Shown piece by piece: positions 50,810 through 61,645 of a DNA stretch of 64,000 nucleotides. The position numbers were made by a program, and so were the translations under genes. The DNA comes from Trichobilharzia szidati (taxonomy: Eukaryota > Platyhelminthes > Trematoda > Strigeidida > Schistosomatidae): positions 52,779,228-52,843,227 of the forward strand of contig OX235275.1 in the NCBI GenBank assembly GCA_944472155.2. The letters run 5' to 3'. Under the pieces are notes generated by a model that saw only the letters and a program-made list of their open reading frames with translations, had not been told where the DNA came from and did no database searches. Within the stretch, counting starts at the first letter, position 1, and the number at the start of each line of letters is the position of its first letter.

Positions 50810-50872
50810 TATCCGAACTGTATGAATTTGTTCGTGGTCTTTTGAAAGATTCTCGTTGTAACTTTCAATTGT
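50810..50872 (+). CDS. ASPSCR1: Host gene exon G, UBX domain continued
   Basis: Acceptor TACTCACAG, donor GTAAGT. With the G from exon F it reads VSELYEFVRGLLKDSRCNFQ then L, leaving T. It matches the helix and following strand of TUG UBX domains (VGDLRDFVRSHL...FYLF in human). The next exon should finish the UBX fold; I could not find it in 50880-64000. Confidence 0.85.
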
Positions 50873-50887
50873 GTAAGTCTTTTCTAC

Positions 50888-50888
50888 G

Positions 50889-50941
<53 letters not shown>
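50888..50941. repeat. (AT)n microsatellite
   Basis: About 26 uninterrupted TA units directly after the exon G donor region. Confidence 0.95.
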
Positions 50942-50943
<2 letters not shown>

Positions 50944-50944
50944 G

Positions 50945-51350
50945 GTTAGTATTATTATCATTATTCCCTTCAATTCCGGGGGGGGGGACATACGGCTTCA
51001 GCATCCCATCTCCATATCATCCTGTTGTCTGCAGTCCTTTCTCATAAGCTTTCATCTCTTCCTTACACGAGCTCCACTCATATCCACACTTGACTCATCA
51101 TCCATACTGTGTTCCATTTAAGGGTTTGTTTGTCTGGGACGGTCTCTTCAGTGTAGGTCCAATCCATCCCCGTTCATTTCTGTATGTTTTTTGTGCTTTA
51201 TATGGTTCCTGGTCGGTCAAGTCACTGCGCGTTGCATGTCATTTCTGGCCACCTGATTTTCAGTATGCAGCCAATGGAAAAAGTTCTAAGCCTGTTAGGA
51301 ATACGTTTTGTAGCCTAGCAAATCTGTAAAACGTTTAGAAGCACTGGAAA
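50945..51350 (-). mobile_element. LINE-A 3' fragment, minus
   Basis: ATTATCATTATTCCCTTCAA with a G run, then the tail region and CATTTCTGGCCACCTGATTT reversed. Decayed. Confidence 0.65.
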
Positions 51351-51384
51351 TTCTTGTAATGAATGCAGCCTATTTCCACACTGA

Positions 51385-52045
51385 TTTCCGCGACCGATAG
51401 CTTCTACCTTGATGTGGTGGTCAGGTTTGTATATCGCAATGACTCAACAAGCTACACTGACTGGAACTAGTGTTCCTACAGGTCCTGCCATGCCAGGAAG
51501 GTTGTTAAGATAGCGATTAGACTAAAAGCAGTTACCGGCCTAATGTAAGAATTTTCTTCTTTACACTATGCAGGGAGTCTGTGGGCGAAGTCGTACTGCT
51601 GCGGAACAGGAATGTAACAGCAGTAGTGATGTGTTTCCCTCAGATGACCAGCATGCCAGCCAACTACGCTGTCTCTCCAGTCTGGAGGGAGAGGGTTCGA
51701 AAAAGTTAACCCAAAAAAATTGTACACCCCGACTTACCCCACTTACGGTGGTCCGTAACCGGCGGTAAATTTACTAATACTGAACCAATCCAAGAAACCA
51801 GTTCATACAAGCCGTGTGTGACCAGCCTCAAGCAGCTGCCCCTTAGGCTCTGCGAACAAGCAACACTAACTCCTACTGTTTCTGGTACCCGGGAAGTAAC
51901 AACCACCCACACACTTCCAAAAGTACACAAAGCCCTCCTGCACATCATTCTCCATTACCCACATCACTCTCATCATCTTGCTTCCCTACTACAGTCAGTA
52001 CTATTCTGCAGGCTAGTGAGTCATCTTCACTTCACTCTGTGACAC
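51385..52045 (+). mobile_element. LINE-B 5' fragment
   Basis: AAGCCGTGTGTGACCAGCCT and CAAGCAGCTGCCCCTTAGGC with CGGGAAGTAACAACCACCCA match 52944-53035 of LINE-B, preceded by about 400 bp of probable 5' untranslated region (TACCTTGATGTGGTGGTCAG) that the main copy lacks. It ends before the endonuclease. Confidence 0.6.
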
Positions 52046-52049
52046 TGAT

Positions 52050-52600
52050 TTCAGATTAATGAAAGTCTGCCTTGCTGTGACTTACTTTTTTACTTTACTT
52101 CGGGTATCTCCTACGGGAGGATGAGCCGGCTTCATGAACATCTCGAATCATCGCTGCCCAGGCGCGGCGATCTGATGAAGAGAGTTCATGAAGTTTCATG
52201 GGAATTTGGTACGAGTGATGACCCCAGAATCGCTCGGCCTTTTGTTTGAGAGTGCAGCTCTAGCCTTTACACAACCAAGTGTGACCTACAAGGCAGTACA
52301 AAGTGGAATGGACTCATATTTTACAACTTAGCATCTTTTTGAATAAGTAGTATCGGTACTATGGATTCACTAATTTAAGAAAATCTGTAATAGTGCTTCA
52401 ACTGATGTGTCTTTATATCCATAAGGATAAACAAAAGTTAGCAGCACAGAAGCATATCACTTAAACAGTATAACGAGTTGAAATTAAAACATAAAAGAAC
52501 AAGTAAAGTGAGAACCACTCTTAAGATAACAAATACAACAATAACAATATGTAGTTAAACAAAGTGCGTGTAAAAGCTTCTCATCTGTTTTGTGTATCGG
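52050..52600. other. Unclassified sequence
   Basis: TTTACTTCGGGTATCTCCTA and GGCGCGGCGATCTGATGAAG are more GC-rich than the surroundings and may belong to an unknown element. No exon finishing the UBX domain was seen. Confidence 0.35.
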
Positions 52601-52855
52601 AGTTATTATTATTATTACTGTTCCCTTTAATTCCTAGAGGAACATAGGGCTTCAGCCGTGCGTCTCCATTGCGTTCGGTTCTCTGCTAGAGTCTTCACCT
52701 GGCTCCAAGTCTGCCCACACGTTTTCATCTCCTCTTCACATGACCTCCTCCAAGTCACCCTTGGACGACAGACTTGAGAGTAATGAAAGCTTACCTTGCT
52801 TTCCCGATCCTCACTTTGATATCCTCATCAGTTCCGTCCGCTTGGATTAACAACG
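52600..52855 (-). mobile_element. LINE-A 3' fragment, minus, internal deletion
   Basis: (ATT)n, then CCTAGAGGAACATAGGGCTT and CACCTGGCTCCAAGTCTGCC to GTCACCCTTGGACGACA, directly joined to the YLGS-KARxxF region reversed (GAAAGCTTACCTTGCTTTCC). About 400 bp are missing between. The 3' part closely matches 32240-32400. Confidence 0.7.
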
Positions 52856-52873
52856 ACCGCGCTTCCTGCTGCC

Positions 52874-53317
52874 GTGTCACAGGGCAGAAGTGATAAATAT
52901 GCTACTGAGACACACCAAATAAAAAAGAACAAACAAAAACAGGCCGTGTGTGACCGGCCTCAAGCAGTTGTCCCCTGGGCTCTGCGGTCACGCAACCAAC
53001 TTCCACGGTGTGGGCAGCCGGGAAGTAACAATCGCCCTCACAATCCGAAGTGCACGCGAAACCTCTCTAATCCTCACTCATCTTTGTATCCATCTTCATC
53101 TCTATTATCTTGCCTTCCTTCTACCAATGCAACTCCTCTACTTGATGGCTCTTCACTTCCTCTTCACTCTGTGTGCACTGATAACGATGGAAGCCAAAAA
53201 GCCACCATCGATAGTCTCCTAAAGCCACGCCACCAATTTCATATAGGAGCATTTAATGTTAGAACACTTTGCCAAATAGGACAACAAGCATCACTAGCCA
53301 AGACTCTGGCATCCTGA
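52874..53317 (+). pseudogene. LINE-B ORF, N-terminal part
   Basis: A 147-codon segment with a proline/serine-rich head, and FHIGAFNVRTLCQIGQQASL at its end, the start of the endonuclease. It stops at a TGA (53315-53317), in place of an expected sense codon before AIDVCCVSETRIQDPS. It is in the same frame as the next segment, so one base change separates them. A Met downstream of the true start cannot be excluded. Confidence 0.75.
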
Positions 53318-53365
53318 GCCATTGATGTATGTTGTGTTTCAGAAACACGCATACAAGACCCAAGT

Positions 53366-55531
53366 GTGGTTATTCACCTAACCCCACCTGGCCAACAGGA
53401 TGAATCTGCAAAATTCACCTTGAGGGTGTCAGGAGATGCGACGGCTAGCTCACGAGGATTAGCTGGTGTTGGGATAGCTTTGAGTACTAGGGCAGAAAAG
53501 ACATTACTTGACTGGATCCCGGTAGATAGCCGAATGTGTGCTGTCCGTCTGAACGGATCAGTGAAAAGGAGAAAGGACTGCACTACTCGTCGATGCCTTT
53601 TCGTAATCTCCGCCTACGCCCCCACTGACTGCAGTTCGGATGAAACGAAGGATGAGTTCTACCAAAAGCTGTCTAGTTTGCTGCGAAAGGCTAAACGCTC
53701 AGATATAGTCGTTTTAGCTGGTGACTTTAATGCTCAAGTGGGGAAATTGTGTCAATCTGAGAAGAATGTCGGTGGCACATACGGAATCCCGTGCCAGCGA
53801 ACCGACAACGGTGACCGTCTCCTACAGTTCTGTTCAGATAATCACTTGTTTCTTGTAAGCACTAACTTCAAACACAAGGAGAGACACTGTTTGACCTGGC
53901 GACCTCCATCATCAAACCAACGCTGGACACAAATAGACCACATAGCAATAAGCCATCGTTGGCGTGGGTCGGTAGGAGATTGTCGCTCCTTCTGGAACAC
54001 GTGTGTAGATACCGATCACGCACTGGTCCGCACTCGTGTGTGCTTACGACTGAACGGACGTAGGAAACAGCTGGCGGTAAACCCATCACGTCCCCAACTC
54101 GATCTGGAAACTAAGTCCCTATTTGAGGAAGAACTAGCTAAACACATATCTGAGTTCGACAGCTGCGCTCACCCTGAAGAAGCCTGGAAGAATATTCAGT
54201 CAGCCATAGATACAGCTGTAAAAGCTTTGAATAAGGTAAATCCAAAGGTGAGTAAAAACCATTGGATTTCGACTGCCTCATCCGAACTGATAGATGCTAG
54301 AAGACGTATTCCGGCGAGCTCCGAATTCAATGAGGAGCGAAAGCTGCACAAAAGGAAACTTACGAAAAGTCTCCGCAAGGACCGTGAACAGTGGTGGTTG
54401 ACAAAGGCGAAAGAGATGGAAAAAGCATCGGCGATAGGCAACACTAGGCAACTCTTTAGACTCATCAGGGAAACGGGTGGGAGAAGGCAAATCATAAGTG
54501 AGACTATTTGTGAGAAAAATGGCTCCTTAATTAGTTCTCAGGATAGACGCCTCGAACGCTGGAAAGAACACTTCGAGGAACAGTTTAACTTGCCTACAGC
54601 CACACTGAACCTCCCCGCCATCCAGCACACACCCGAATGGGACATAGACACTGGCCCGCCGTCTGTAAGTGAGGTCACCAGAGCTATCTGTAATTTGAAA
54701 CGAGGGAAAGCGGCAGGACCCGACGGAATGATTCCGGAGGTGTTTAAATATGGGGGTGACATGCTAGTATATAGTTTAACTAAGGTACTAGGTAACGTCT
54801 GGGAATCAGAGACGGTTCCATCAGACTGGGGTAAGTCACTTATCATACCAGTATTCAAGAAGAGAGATAAGTCCTCATGTGATAATCATAGAGGAATCAG
54901 CTTGACGAACATAGTCTCTAAAATCCTAGGCTCAGTAATCATGCACAGACTAAGCCGAACTCGGGAGGAACAAACGAGGGAAAATCAAGCGGGCTTTAGG
55001 CCAGGTAGAGGGTGCATAGATCATATCTTCACTCTCCGACAGATCCTAGAACATAGACACACTTTTAGGCGTCCAACAATTGCCATATTTCTTGACTTGA
55101 AGGCGGCCTTCGACTCCGTGGATCGAGAGGTACTATGGCAATGTTTGACTATGAAGGGAGTGCCAAGAAAGTACATTGCACTAATCAAGGCACTCTACTC
55201 AAACTCACGTAGCTGTGTAAGGGCTTATGGGGAATTGTCATCTGAATTGATAACAACCAGTGGTGTCCGTCAAGGATGTCCACTTTCCCCATTTCTGTTT
55301 AACTTCATCATAGATATGCTAATGGAAGTATCCTTAACTGAACTTAACGACTTAGGAATCGACTTGTTACCAGGGAATAATCTTATGGACTTAGAATATG
55401 CAGACGACATAGTCCTGTTAGGGGAGGATGCTGACAAAATGCAGAGTCTTCTGAACACCTTGAGCAGCAATCTTCGTATGTTTGGCATGCGATTCGCCCC
55501 TGTAAAATGTAAGATGCTGCTACAGGAATGA
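53366..55531 (+). pseudogene. LINE-B endonuclease and reverse transcriptase
   Basis: 721 codons. Endonuclease: FVISAYAPTDCSSDETKDEF, VVLAGDFNAQVGKL (about residue 118), WTQIDHIAISHRW (about 190) and DTDHALVRTR. RT: GKAAGPDGMIPEVFK (about 448), KKRDKSSCDNHRGISLTNIV, ENQAGFRPGRGCIDHIFTLR, FLDLKAAFDSVDREVLW (about 574), GVRQGCPLSPFLFNF and LEYADDIVLLGED with YADD at about 677. All RT catalytic residues are present. It ends early because of a 4-bp insertion at about 55527 (CAGGAATGACTGGACTACG, expected CAGGACTGGACTACG). Confidence 0.85.
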
Positions 55532-55556
55532 CTGGACTACGTCAACTCCTAGCTTA

Positions 55557-56159
55557 GTGATAGGGAGTGAAGTGATAGAACATGTTGACCACTTCACCTA
55601 TTTGGGAAGTTGTATCAGCACCAACGGATTGATTGGTGACGAAATCTCAGCACGGATCCAAAAAGCTCGAGCTGCTTTCGCTAACTTACACCGTCTCTGG
55701 CGTAGGCGTGACATCCGGCTATCAACCAAGGGACGTGTGTACTGCTCAGCAGTTCGCTCCGTCCTTCTCTATGGTGGTGAGACGTGGCCATTGAGAGCGG
55801 AAGACATGAAAAGGTTGACTGTTTTTGACCACAGATGTTTACGATCTCTTTCTCGCGTTAGGTGGTATAATAAGGTAAGTAATGTTGACGTTAGGCGTAG
55901 AGTGTTGGGCAAAGAGGGAAAATCACTCGAAGAGGCTATAAAGTTACATAGATTGAGATGGTTAGGTCACGTGCTGCGCATGCCTAACCATCGCCTCCCC
56001 CGACGGGCATTACTAGCTGATATAGGTGCAGGTTGGAAAAGAGTAAGTGGTGGCCAAACAAAAACATGGCCTCATCAATCCATGAAATCCTTGACAGTTA
56101 AACTGAGTCAGGTAGGGAGATGCAGACTTCCGGGTTGGGGCCCGCCCTCGGGACTCTAA
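55557..56159 (+). pseudogene. LINE-B C-terminal part
   Basis: Continues after the frameshift: EHVDHFTYLGSCISTNGLIG, ISARIQKARAAFANLHRLWR, LLYGGETWPLRAEDMKRLTV and RWYNKVSNVDVRRRVLGKEG. This is the post-RT region typical of RTE and related LINEs. It ends with PGWGPPSGL. Its best match in the window is the minus-strand piece at 9950-10725. Confidence 0.85.
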
Positions 56160-56430
56160 GAAATCAATGGCTGGAGACAATAGGTGACATGGCTCAAAAT
56201 CGTTGTCAATGGCTTACGCAGATGTATTCAGTCTCTGTAATCTTTCATATTCCTTTCTACCATTACTCATTCTGTTTCACTCTTATACTTGTCAAAACTC
56301 TATTGATTCTCTTCACTCATTTTCTTGTCTACCTTTGTGTGCTATTTGGAACGTGGCAACTCGAAGTGCTGCACTTCGGTGCCAAGTTCTATGTTGAATC
56401 CAGCCAGCCAGCAACAAGGCAGTAGGAGTG

Positions 56431-56685
56431 GAGTAGGGAGTCCACTATCCATTGGCAGCCAGTGACCGGAGTTCGGTTCATACGCCTTTTTGAATGGGGC
56501 CAGACATTCAGGACATCCAACAAGCCCTTTGTCCATACGTCTGCCGGTGAGCTCCAGTGAGCTTCATACGCCAGTCGTTGGAGGTTTGGAATCAGGGTTG
56601 CTGTGACATCTCCCCCGCATCCGTGCCGCCTTTAGTTGAAGTGATGTTAACTAGAAGCAAGTGAAATATGTGACTTTCTTTAGAT
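56431..56685. other. Short unclassified stretch
   Basis: CCACTATCCATTGGCAGCCA and GACATCTCCCCCGCATCCGT are GC-richer than the introns. Unknown origin. Confidence 0.3.
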
Positions 56686-56689
56686 TTCT

Positions 56690-56875
56690 CCCGTAGATGA
56701 TGATGATTTAGAGACTGGGCTCGCGCGTTATGAAAAGCATTTCTTTTTTCAACAAGCCACTGCAGACTTTTATCAATAGCTACCGCCTTCCTGTTGCCTT
56801 GATACTGAATATAAGATGGTCAGAGAGGATTAGCAACAAGGAAATCCGCCAGGCAACGAACCACCCAGGAACGTG
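56690..56875 (+). mobile_element. LINE-A fragment, plus
   Basis: TTATGAAAAGCATTTCTTTT, CAACAAGCCACTGCAGACTT and AAGATGGTCAGAGAGGATTA (RWSERI) to AACAAGGAAATCCG correspond to the LINE-A region after LLYGSETW. It abuts a minus-strand copy at about 56885. Confidence 0.7.
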
Positions 56876-56879
56876 TATT

Positions 56880-58235
56880 ATTATGTTATTATTATTATTC
56901 CCTTGGGTTCCGAGTGGAACATACGGCTTCAACAACACATCTACACTTTCTTCTATTCTCCGCTATCCTCTTCATATGGGTCCACGATTCTTCATTATCT
57001 CTTATCTCATCGTTGACACACCATCTCCTCTATGTCACCCTCACACCGACGATCCTATCGTCACTTCCCATTTGCGTTTCACTCGAGTGGTGGTCTGCAT
57101 TGAGCGTGATGTCATTCGCCGGCCTCCTCAACATATACCCGATCAATCCATCTCCATTTTCTCCTACATATTTGTTGTGCAATCCGCCCCTGGTTGGCTT
57201 GTTTTCTTGTTACTTATTCTTTCTGGCCGACCATTTGATCTTCAGTATGGAGCCAGCCGGCGAAGGTGGCAGCTGATTATAAAAATCTTCAGTAACTTGT
57301 TGGAAATCCTTCTCGTGACTGACGCGCAGTGCAAGTTTCTGACCCGTATAGAAGAACTTTATGACTGAGTGACTTCACATTTGTGTTGAACAGAATCCGA
57401 ATCTTGTTGCCTGTACTGGTTGAGTGCAGAGAATTTCCAAACAGGTTCCAGGTTGATGAAGGCGTATATATCTTGCCTTTCCAATTCTGACCGGCTGGCT
57501 GTGACATCTTCATGTTTTCTGACTGTCTGTGGTTGAAATTGTGCTTCCTAGAGGGATAAAGTGAAGGAAGTAAGCTCTGTCAAATCTCTCCCGTTGGTGG
57601 TGATTGGTACTGGTTGTTGTTCTTCACCACCTTCTTCAATATGTTCACCTGTAGTCCTGTCTTCGCTGCCTCTTCAGTCAGTTTATTACTTTTCGCCTGT
57701 AAGTCTTCTAGTTTATGTGACATTAGACATATATCGTCTGCGAAATCCAGATCTTCTAGAGTCTTATCCGTAGTCCAGCGTATCCCTCTCTCCTCACTCC
57801 CCAAGCACACTCTGACGCATAATCCAGTCCACCATAATTAAAAATATACCATCGGTGATAATAGGTAGCCTTGTCTTATTCCTGTTTGCACTCCGAACGC
57901 CTCGTTGAGCTTTCCGTCGTGGACTGCCTGACAGGCTGTATTGTCATTTATATGTTGAATGAGGTTGGTAAAGACTTGGGCCACTGAACGCCGTAGTTTC
58001 CAAATTACTTCTTGGTCGACGCTGTCTGTTGAAGGTCTTTTCTAAGTCGATGAATTTGAGGTAGAGAGAGGTTTAACTGGCATCCTATGCTTTCTTCTGT
58101 GACAACGATGCGTAGAGTTGCAATTTGATCAGCACATGATTTGCCTTTCCTGAATCCACCCAGCTTGTTCCGGTGAGTGGCGGAGTTCTGTATCCAGTAC
58201 ATCCTTTATTCTCTCCAGGAACGTATCAACCAACA
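56880..58235 (-). mobile_element. LINE-A 3' 1.35 kb, minus
   Basis: From the reversed 3' end (TATTATTCCCTTGGGTTCCG) through the tail, ISNKK, LLYGSETC, YLGS, LDFADDICLMSHKLEDLQAK, VRQG, FDSVDQ and QAGFRKGKSCADQIATL to ERIKDVLDTEL. It is continuous in order but frameshifted. At 58236 it meets a plus-strand LINE-A end. Confidence 0.8.
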
Positions 58236-58480
58236 AATATGCAGAAGAAAATAGCGACAGACTGGACACACGTTGAGCAGAGTGATGTCACGCGCCAGGG
58301 AAGCCAGCCCACAAGTGAAACCTGAATGCGAAGCAACTAGTTGGGCATCGCTTCGAGTGTGACATTGAGCAGAGTGTGTGTGAGGATGAAATGAAAGGTT
58401 GTGCGCAGTCCTAGAGCATCCAAAGAAGAGGATGAATTGGAGCCTTATCTTCTACTTGTAACTCAAAGAAATAATAATAA
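58236..58480 (+). mobile_element. LINE-A 3'-end fragment, plus
   Basis: Counterpart of 111-345: ATATGCAGAAGAAAATAGCG to CTTATCTTCTACTTGTAACT and AATAATAATAAC. Confidence 0.7.
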
Positions 58481-58654
58481 CAATTATTATTTTATAATAT
58501 TGGCCATATTTAAACAAGAGTTATTTATTGCCTTCTTTCTGTCATCCTTATTATTTAGATACAACTCCGCCTAAACAATTCCTCTCGGATAAGAATAACA
58601 CACTTATTGAAGTAAGATCATTGTTATAATATCTAACATTTAACACATTTTATT

Positions 58655-59075
58655 TTTGAAGTATTGGTTTTGTAGGGATTTTGTTTGATCTTTTGGAGGA
58701 TTTCACCATGAGCTGATATCAGATAGGAAACAATTGGAAAACCACTCAAGGAGTACTGGACAGTCAGCTGTTTCGTCAGCGTAGTTTGGAACTCTTCATC
58801 AGTACGCACCTACCACCAGGCTTCGAACCCAGGACCTTCTGGTTATAAGACCAGCGAGCTCGTAGACCATTAAACCACTGGGACCCAACCGATCCAATGG
58901 CCAGCCCATGAATTCTAACTCCTGCCAATTCATGACATAGCGAGACCACTTCGCAATGTCTTCTTCTTCGATGGTTACTGCCTCACCTTCAACCTGATGT
59001 ACCCTACTGGTCACGGCTTCCCACTAGAACCTCAGGTAACTGCCTACCTGAATATGTGCAGTCGCTAGTGAGCAT
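58655..59075 (-). repeat. SINE2, minus (duplication copy of 525-935)
   Basis: Same boundaries and partner as copy 1. The B box reads GGTTCGAAGCCTGG on the reverse strand. Hammerhead part: CTGATGAAGAGTTCC, GACGAAACAGCTGACTGTCC, with a small insertion in helix III. Confidence 0.7.
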
Positions 59076-59084
59076 CAGACCAAT

Positions 59085-59285
59085 TTTCAAGTATTGTTTT
59101 TCTTTAGGGAATTTTATTTTATTGGCTGGAGGATTTCATCATGGATCGAGTCCCAGTGGCTTAGTGGTCTACGCGCTCGCTGGCCTTGTAACCAGAAGGT
59201 CCTTGGTTTGAACCCAGTAGTGTGGGTGCGTACTGACGAAGAGTTCTAAACTGGGATGAAACAGCTGGCTGTTCAGTACTCCCAC
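59085..59285 (+). repeat. SINE2, plus (duplication copy of 945-1150)
   Basis: CCCAGTGGCTTAGTGGTCTA, GGTTTGAACCCAG, CTGACGAAGAGTTCTAAACT and GATGAAACAGCTGG. Confidence 0.7.
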
Positions 59286-59444
59286 ATTTTATTTTTATTT
59301 TGCGTTTGAAAACTGTTAAGACGCGTCAGTGTAAGTATGTCGAATGTCGAGTATACAAAATGCTCCTCTCATACTTACGAAATACTTCATCAGTAAGACG
59401 AAATCTACTCATCTCTCATTTAGAGCTAGGCCACTTTGACCGCC

Positions 59445-59620
59445 TTAATCTCCTAATCGATCTCTGACTTCATGGCTAGGGAATACGGCTTCGAACCTCA
59501 AATGGAATATCAATCAGAGTCCTTCATGCTTGCGGATACGCCTTCTTGATGACTGCCAGCAAATATGAGACCTGGATGAGGCGAGGGATTCCTGCTGATT
59601 GCCTCTCCAACTCGTCTAAT
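59445..59620 (+). repeat. SINE3, degraded (duplication copy)
   Basis: Counterpart of 1300-1480: ATCTCTGACTTCATGGCTAG, CTTCGAACCTCAAATGG and TTGCGGATACGCCTTCTTGA. Confidence 0.5.
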
Positions 59621-59834
59621 ATCAATTTTCTAACTGTACTGTGTTAATTACACTACTAGAATAGGTTAAGCATTAATAGCAAAATTGTTTTTGTATACAC
59701 ACAGGTGAGGAGGGGGGTTAAATTTACGCATAGGTATATCACCTCAGTGTGTTTCAATGACTTTATCTTCTTTCAATATGATACATTCTACATAATTTTG
59801 TTTAAATTTGTTTCATATCTCTGCGGGTTTCTCA

Positions 59835-59985
59835 TTGTGCGTTGGTGGCACAGCGGGAGGATGTTCGCCAACCACGCATGTGGTCTGGGGTTTGATCCCC
59901 GGTCGATGAGGCACTCCTTTACCTCGTTAAAGTCAGTAATGAGACTGGTAAAGAGGGAAAGTTGGGCATGAGTTGTCACAAACAA
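59835..59985 (+). repeat. SINE4-like repeat (duplication copy)
   Basis: GTGCGTTGGTGGCACAGCGG, GGGTTTGATCCCCGG and TTTACCTCGTTAAAGTCAGT. The head is better preserved here than at 2268. Confidence 0.65.
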
Positions 59986-60590
59986 TTGTTAAAAAGGAGT
60001 TCCGTAATATTATGAATAGTTTGATGATTGAGTTGTACTCAGGATAAACATAGGAACAAAGTAGAGAATACGAAATTAAGTAAGAGTTCTAAATGAATAC
60101 AAGAATTATAAGTAATTAAAGAAACGGGCAAACAATCGAAATGAAGTCATCAAAAATCAACAAAGTTGTTACCACGATAATAGAAGTGGTTGAGTAATTC
60201 TCTTCTGTATGCACAACTCTGGTTTTTCTATATGAATGGCCAGAGCTTCAACAATACAAAGAAGTCGAAACCATATTGCCTTTGGTAAGTTATTCTTGCC
60301 TGTGTAGATTACGCCTCCTTCAAAGCTCTGTCCATTCACATAGAAAAACGGGAGCTGTGCATACAAAAGAGGATTACTCAACCACTTCTACTGTCATGGT
60401 AACAATTTTGTTGATTTTCGATGACTTAATTTTGTTTGTTTGCCCGTTTCTTTAATTACTTATAATTCTTGTATTCATTTAGAATTCTTACGTAATTTCG
60501 TATTCTCTACTTTGAATAGAACTCAATCACCAAACTATTCATATAATCACATAACTTCCTTTTAACAACTGTTGGTGACAACTCATCACC
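59975..60590. repeat. PLE 3'-end foldback (duplication copy)
   Basis: Counterpart of 2405-3025. The minus arm has an open segment with EALAIHIEKPELCIQKRITQ and PLLLSW. Both arms end in the TGTGACAACTCATCACC / GTCACAAACAATTG pair. Confidence 0.65.
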
Positions 60591-60829
60591 TTTGTTACTA
60601 CCCTAATTTCATTAACACCCAATTTTCTTGACTGATTACGTAACTCCACCCAAAACTTACTAATTCTCACCTGTTTGACAAACTTAATGTACACATACAT
60701 ACAATACATATATATATATTTGCGATTGTACAGCTAAGAATTCACTGAAGAGAGACTCCTCTGAACTACGTGTATTGTTTTCATTAATGCCTGGATGGGG
60801 ATTATTCATGAATGCCATATGTAATTTGG

Positions 60830-61010
60830 TGAATGGTGACTAGAGTGAATTTCTTCTCATTTTGTACTCGTCACCTTTGATATGTCTGTATACCTCAGTG
60901 AGTTGATGGCTTTCCTCCTGAAACTCGAACGCAGTACCAGTCGCCTTAAACTCCAAAGCGTTATCCACCAGACTACTTGGGCCACGAGAGCCAATAGGAA
61001 AATCAAAATT
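60830..61010 (-). repeat. SM-alpha-type repeat, degraded (duplication copy)
   Basis: Counterpart of 3295-3515; GCGTTATCCACCAGACTACT on the given strand is the A-box side. Confidence 0.5.
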
Positions 61011-61560
61011 GAATTGTGAATTTGGATTATGAGGCGAGAAGGTTACATTTCAGCCATCGTGACACAGTTCAATAGCTCATGAATTCTGGGGATCCTCAAA
61101 GTACCGATTTATCGACCGTAGAAGTGAAAAAACATGACCACGTTCCCGATTACAAAATCATCACTGAATTATAGTGGTGGTTGGAGAGAGTCAACAGGAA
61201 CTCCTGGATATTTAGTTATAAATGAAAGCTCACCACGATGATGAGCCTCCTATCTGGGTGTCTCTACATTGCAGACTAGACAGTCAGCACAAAGACTGAA
61301 GGCTGGACGAGATAACAGTAGATACACCTCAAATGACCAGTCAGTCTATACATTTGATCTTTATACCATATTGTCTGAACACTATATATTTCTTTTAATA
61401 GGTGTATATTGAGAGACGTAGTTGTCTTTTCCACTTCGTACAATAAATAGTTAATTGATCTTTTCGGGGACCAAACAAAAATTCTCCCTGTTACTCAAAA
61501 TCCTTTAGTAGGATAAACATTATCTGTTCTACCTTTTGGCTCTTTGTTTATTGATCATTT
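61011..61560. other. Duplication copy 2 with the empty PLE site
   Basis: Aligns with 3520-3958 and 4977-5091. The intact target CAATAAATA is at 61441-61449. No element or gene was seen besides. Confidence 0.6.
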
Positions 61561-61564
61561 TTAG

Positions 61565-61645
61565 GCTAATTTAGTACCATTATCGAAGGTATTCTATGAT
61601 CCTATTGAATTCGAGTCTATGATCTATATACACGTGCTGAAAGTG
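61565..61645 (+). pseudogene. Duplicated host exon A with 20-bp insertion
   Basis: Acceptor TTTTTAG and donor GTAAGT are both kept. A 20-bp insertion follows CCTATTGA and partly repeats the preceding TCTATGATCCTAT, as expected of slippage. The exon stays open (ANLVPLSKVFYDPIEFESMI then YIHVLKV) but is now 81 bp and phase 0, so splicing it before exon B would break the frame. It lies downstream of the UBX exons and so is probably unused. Confidence 0.7.

Larger units (their letters stand above)
52870..56430 (+). mobile_element. LINE-B, nearly full length (RTE-like, SR2 type?)
   Basis: About 3.5 kb with endonuclease, reverse transcriptase and C-terminal part, and a long 3' untranslated region ending near AGCCAGCAACAAGGCAG. 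It has only two clear lesions: a TGA at 53315 and a 4-bp insertion near 55527. It seems short at the 5' end, compared with the 5' piece at 51385. Codon use is more GC-rich than the intron around it. Confidence 0.8.

Noticed and set aside
50804..51004. Minus-strand open frame with a YIYIYI run
   Set aside because: It is a translation of the (AT)n microsatellite.
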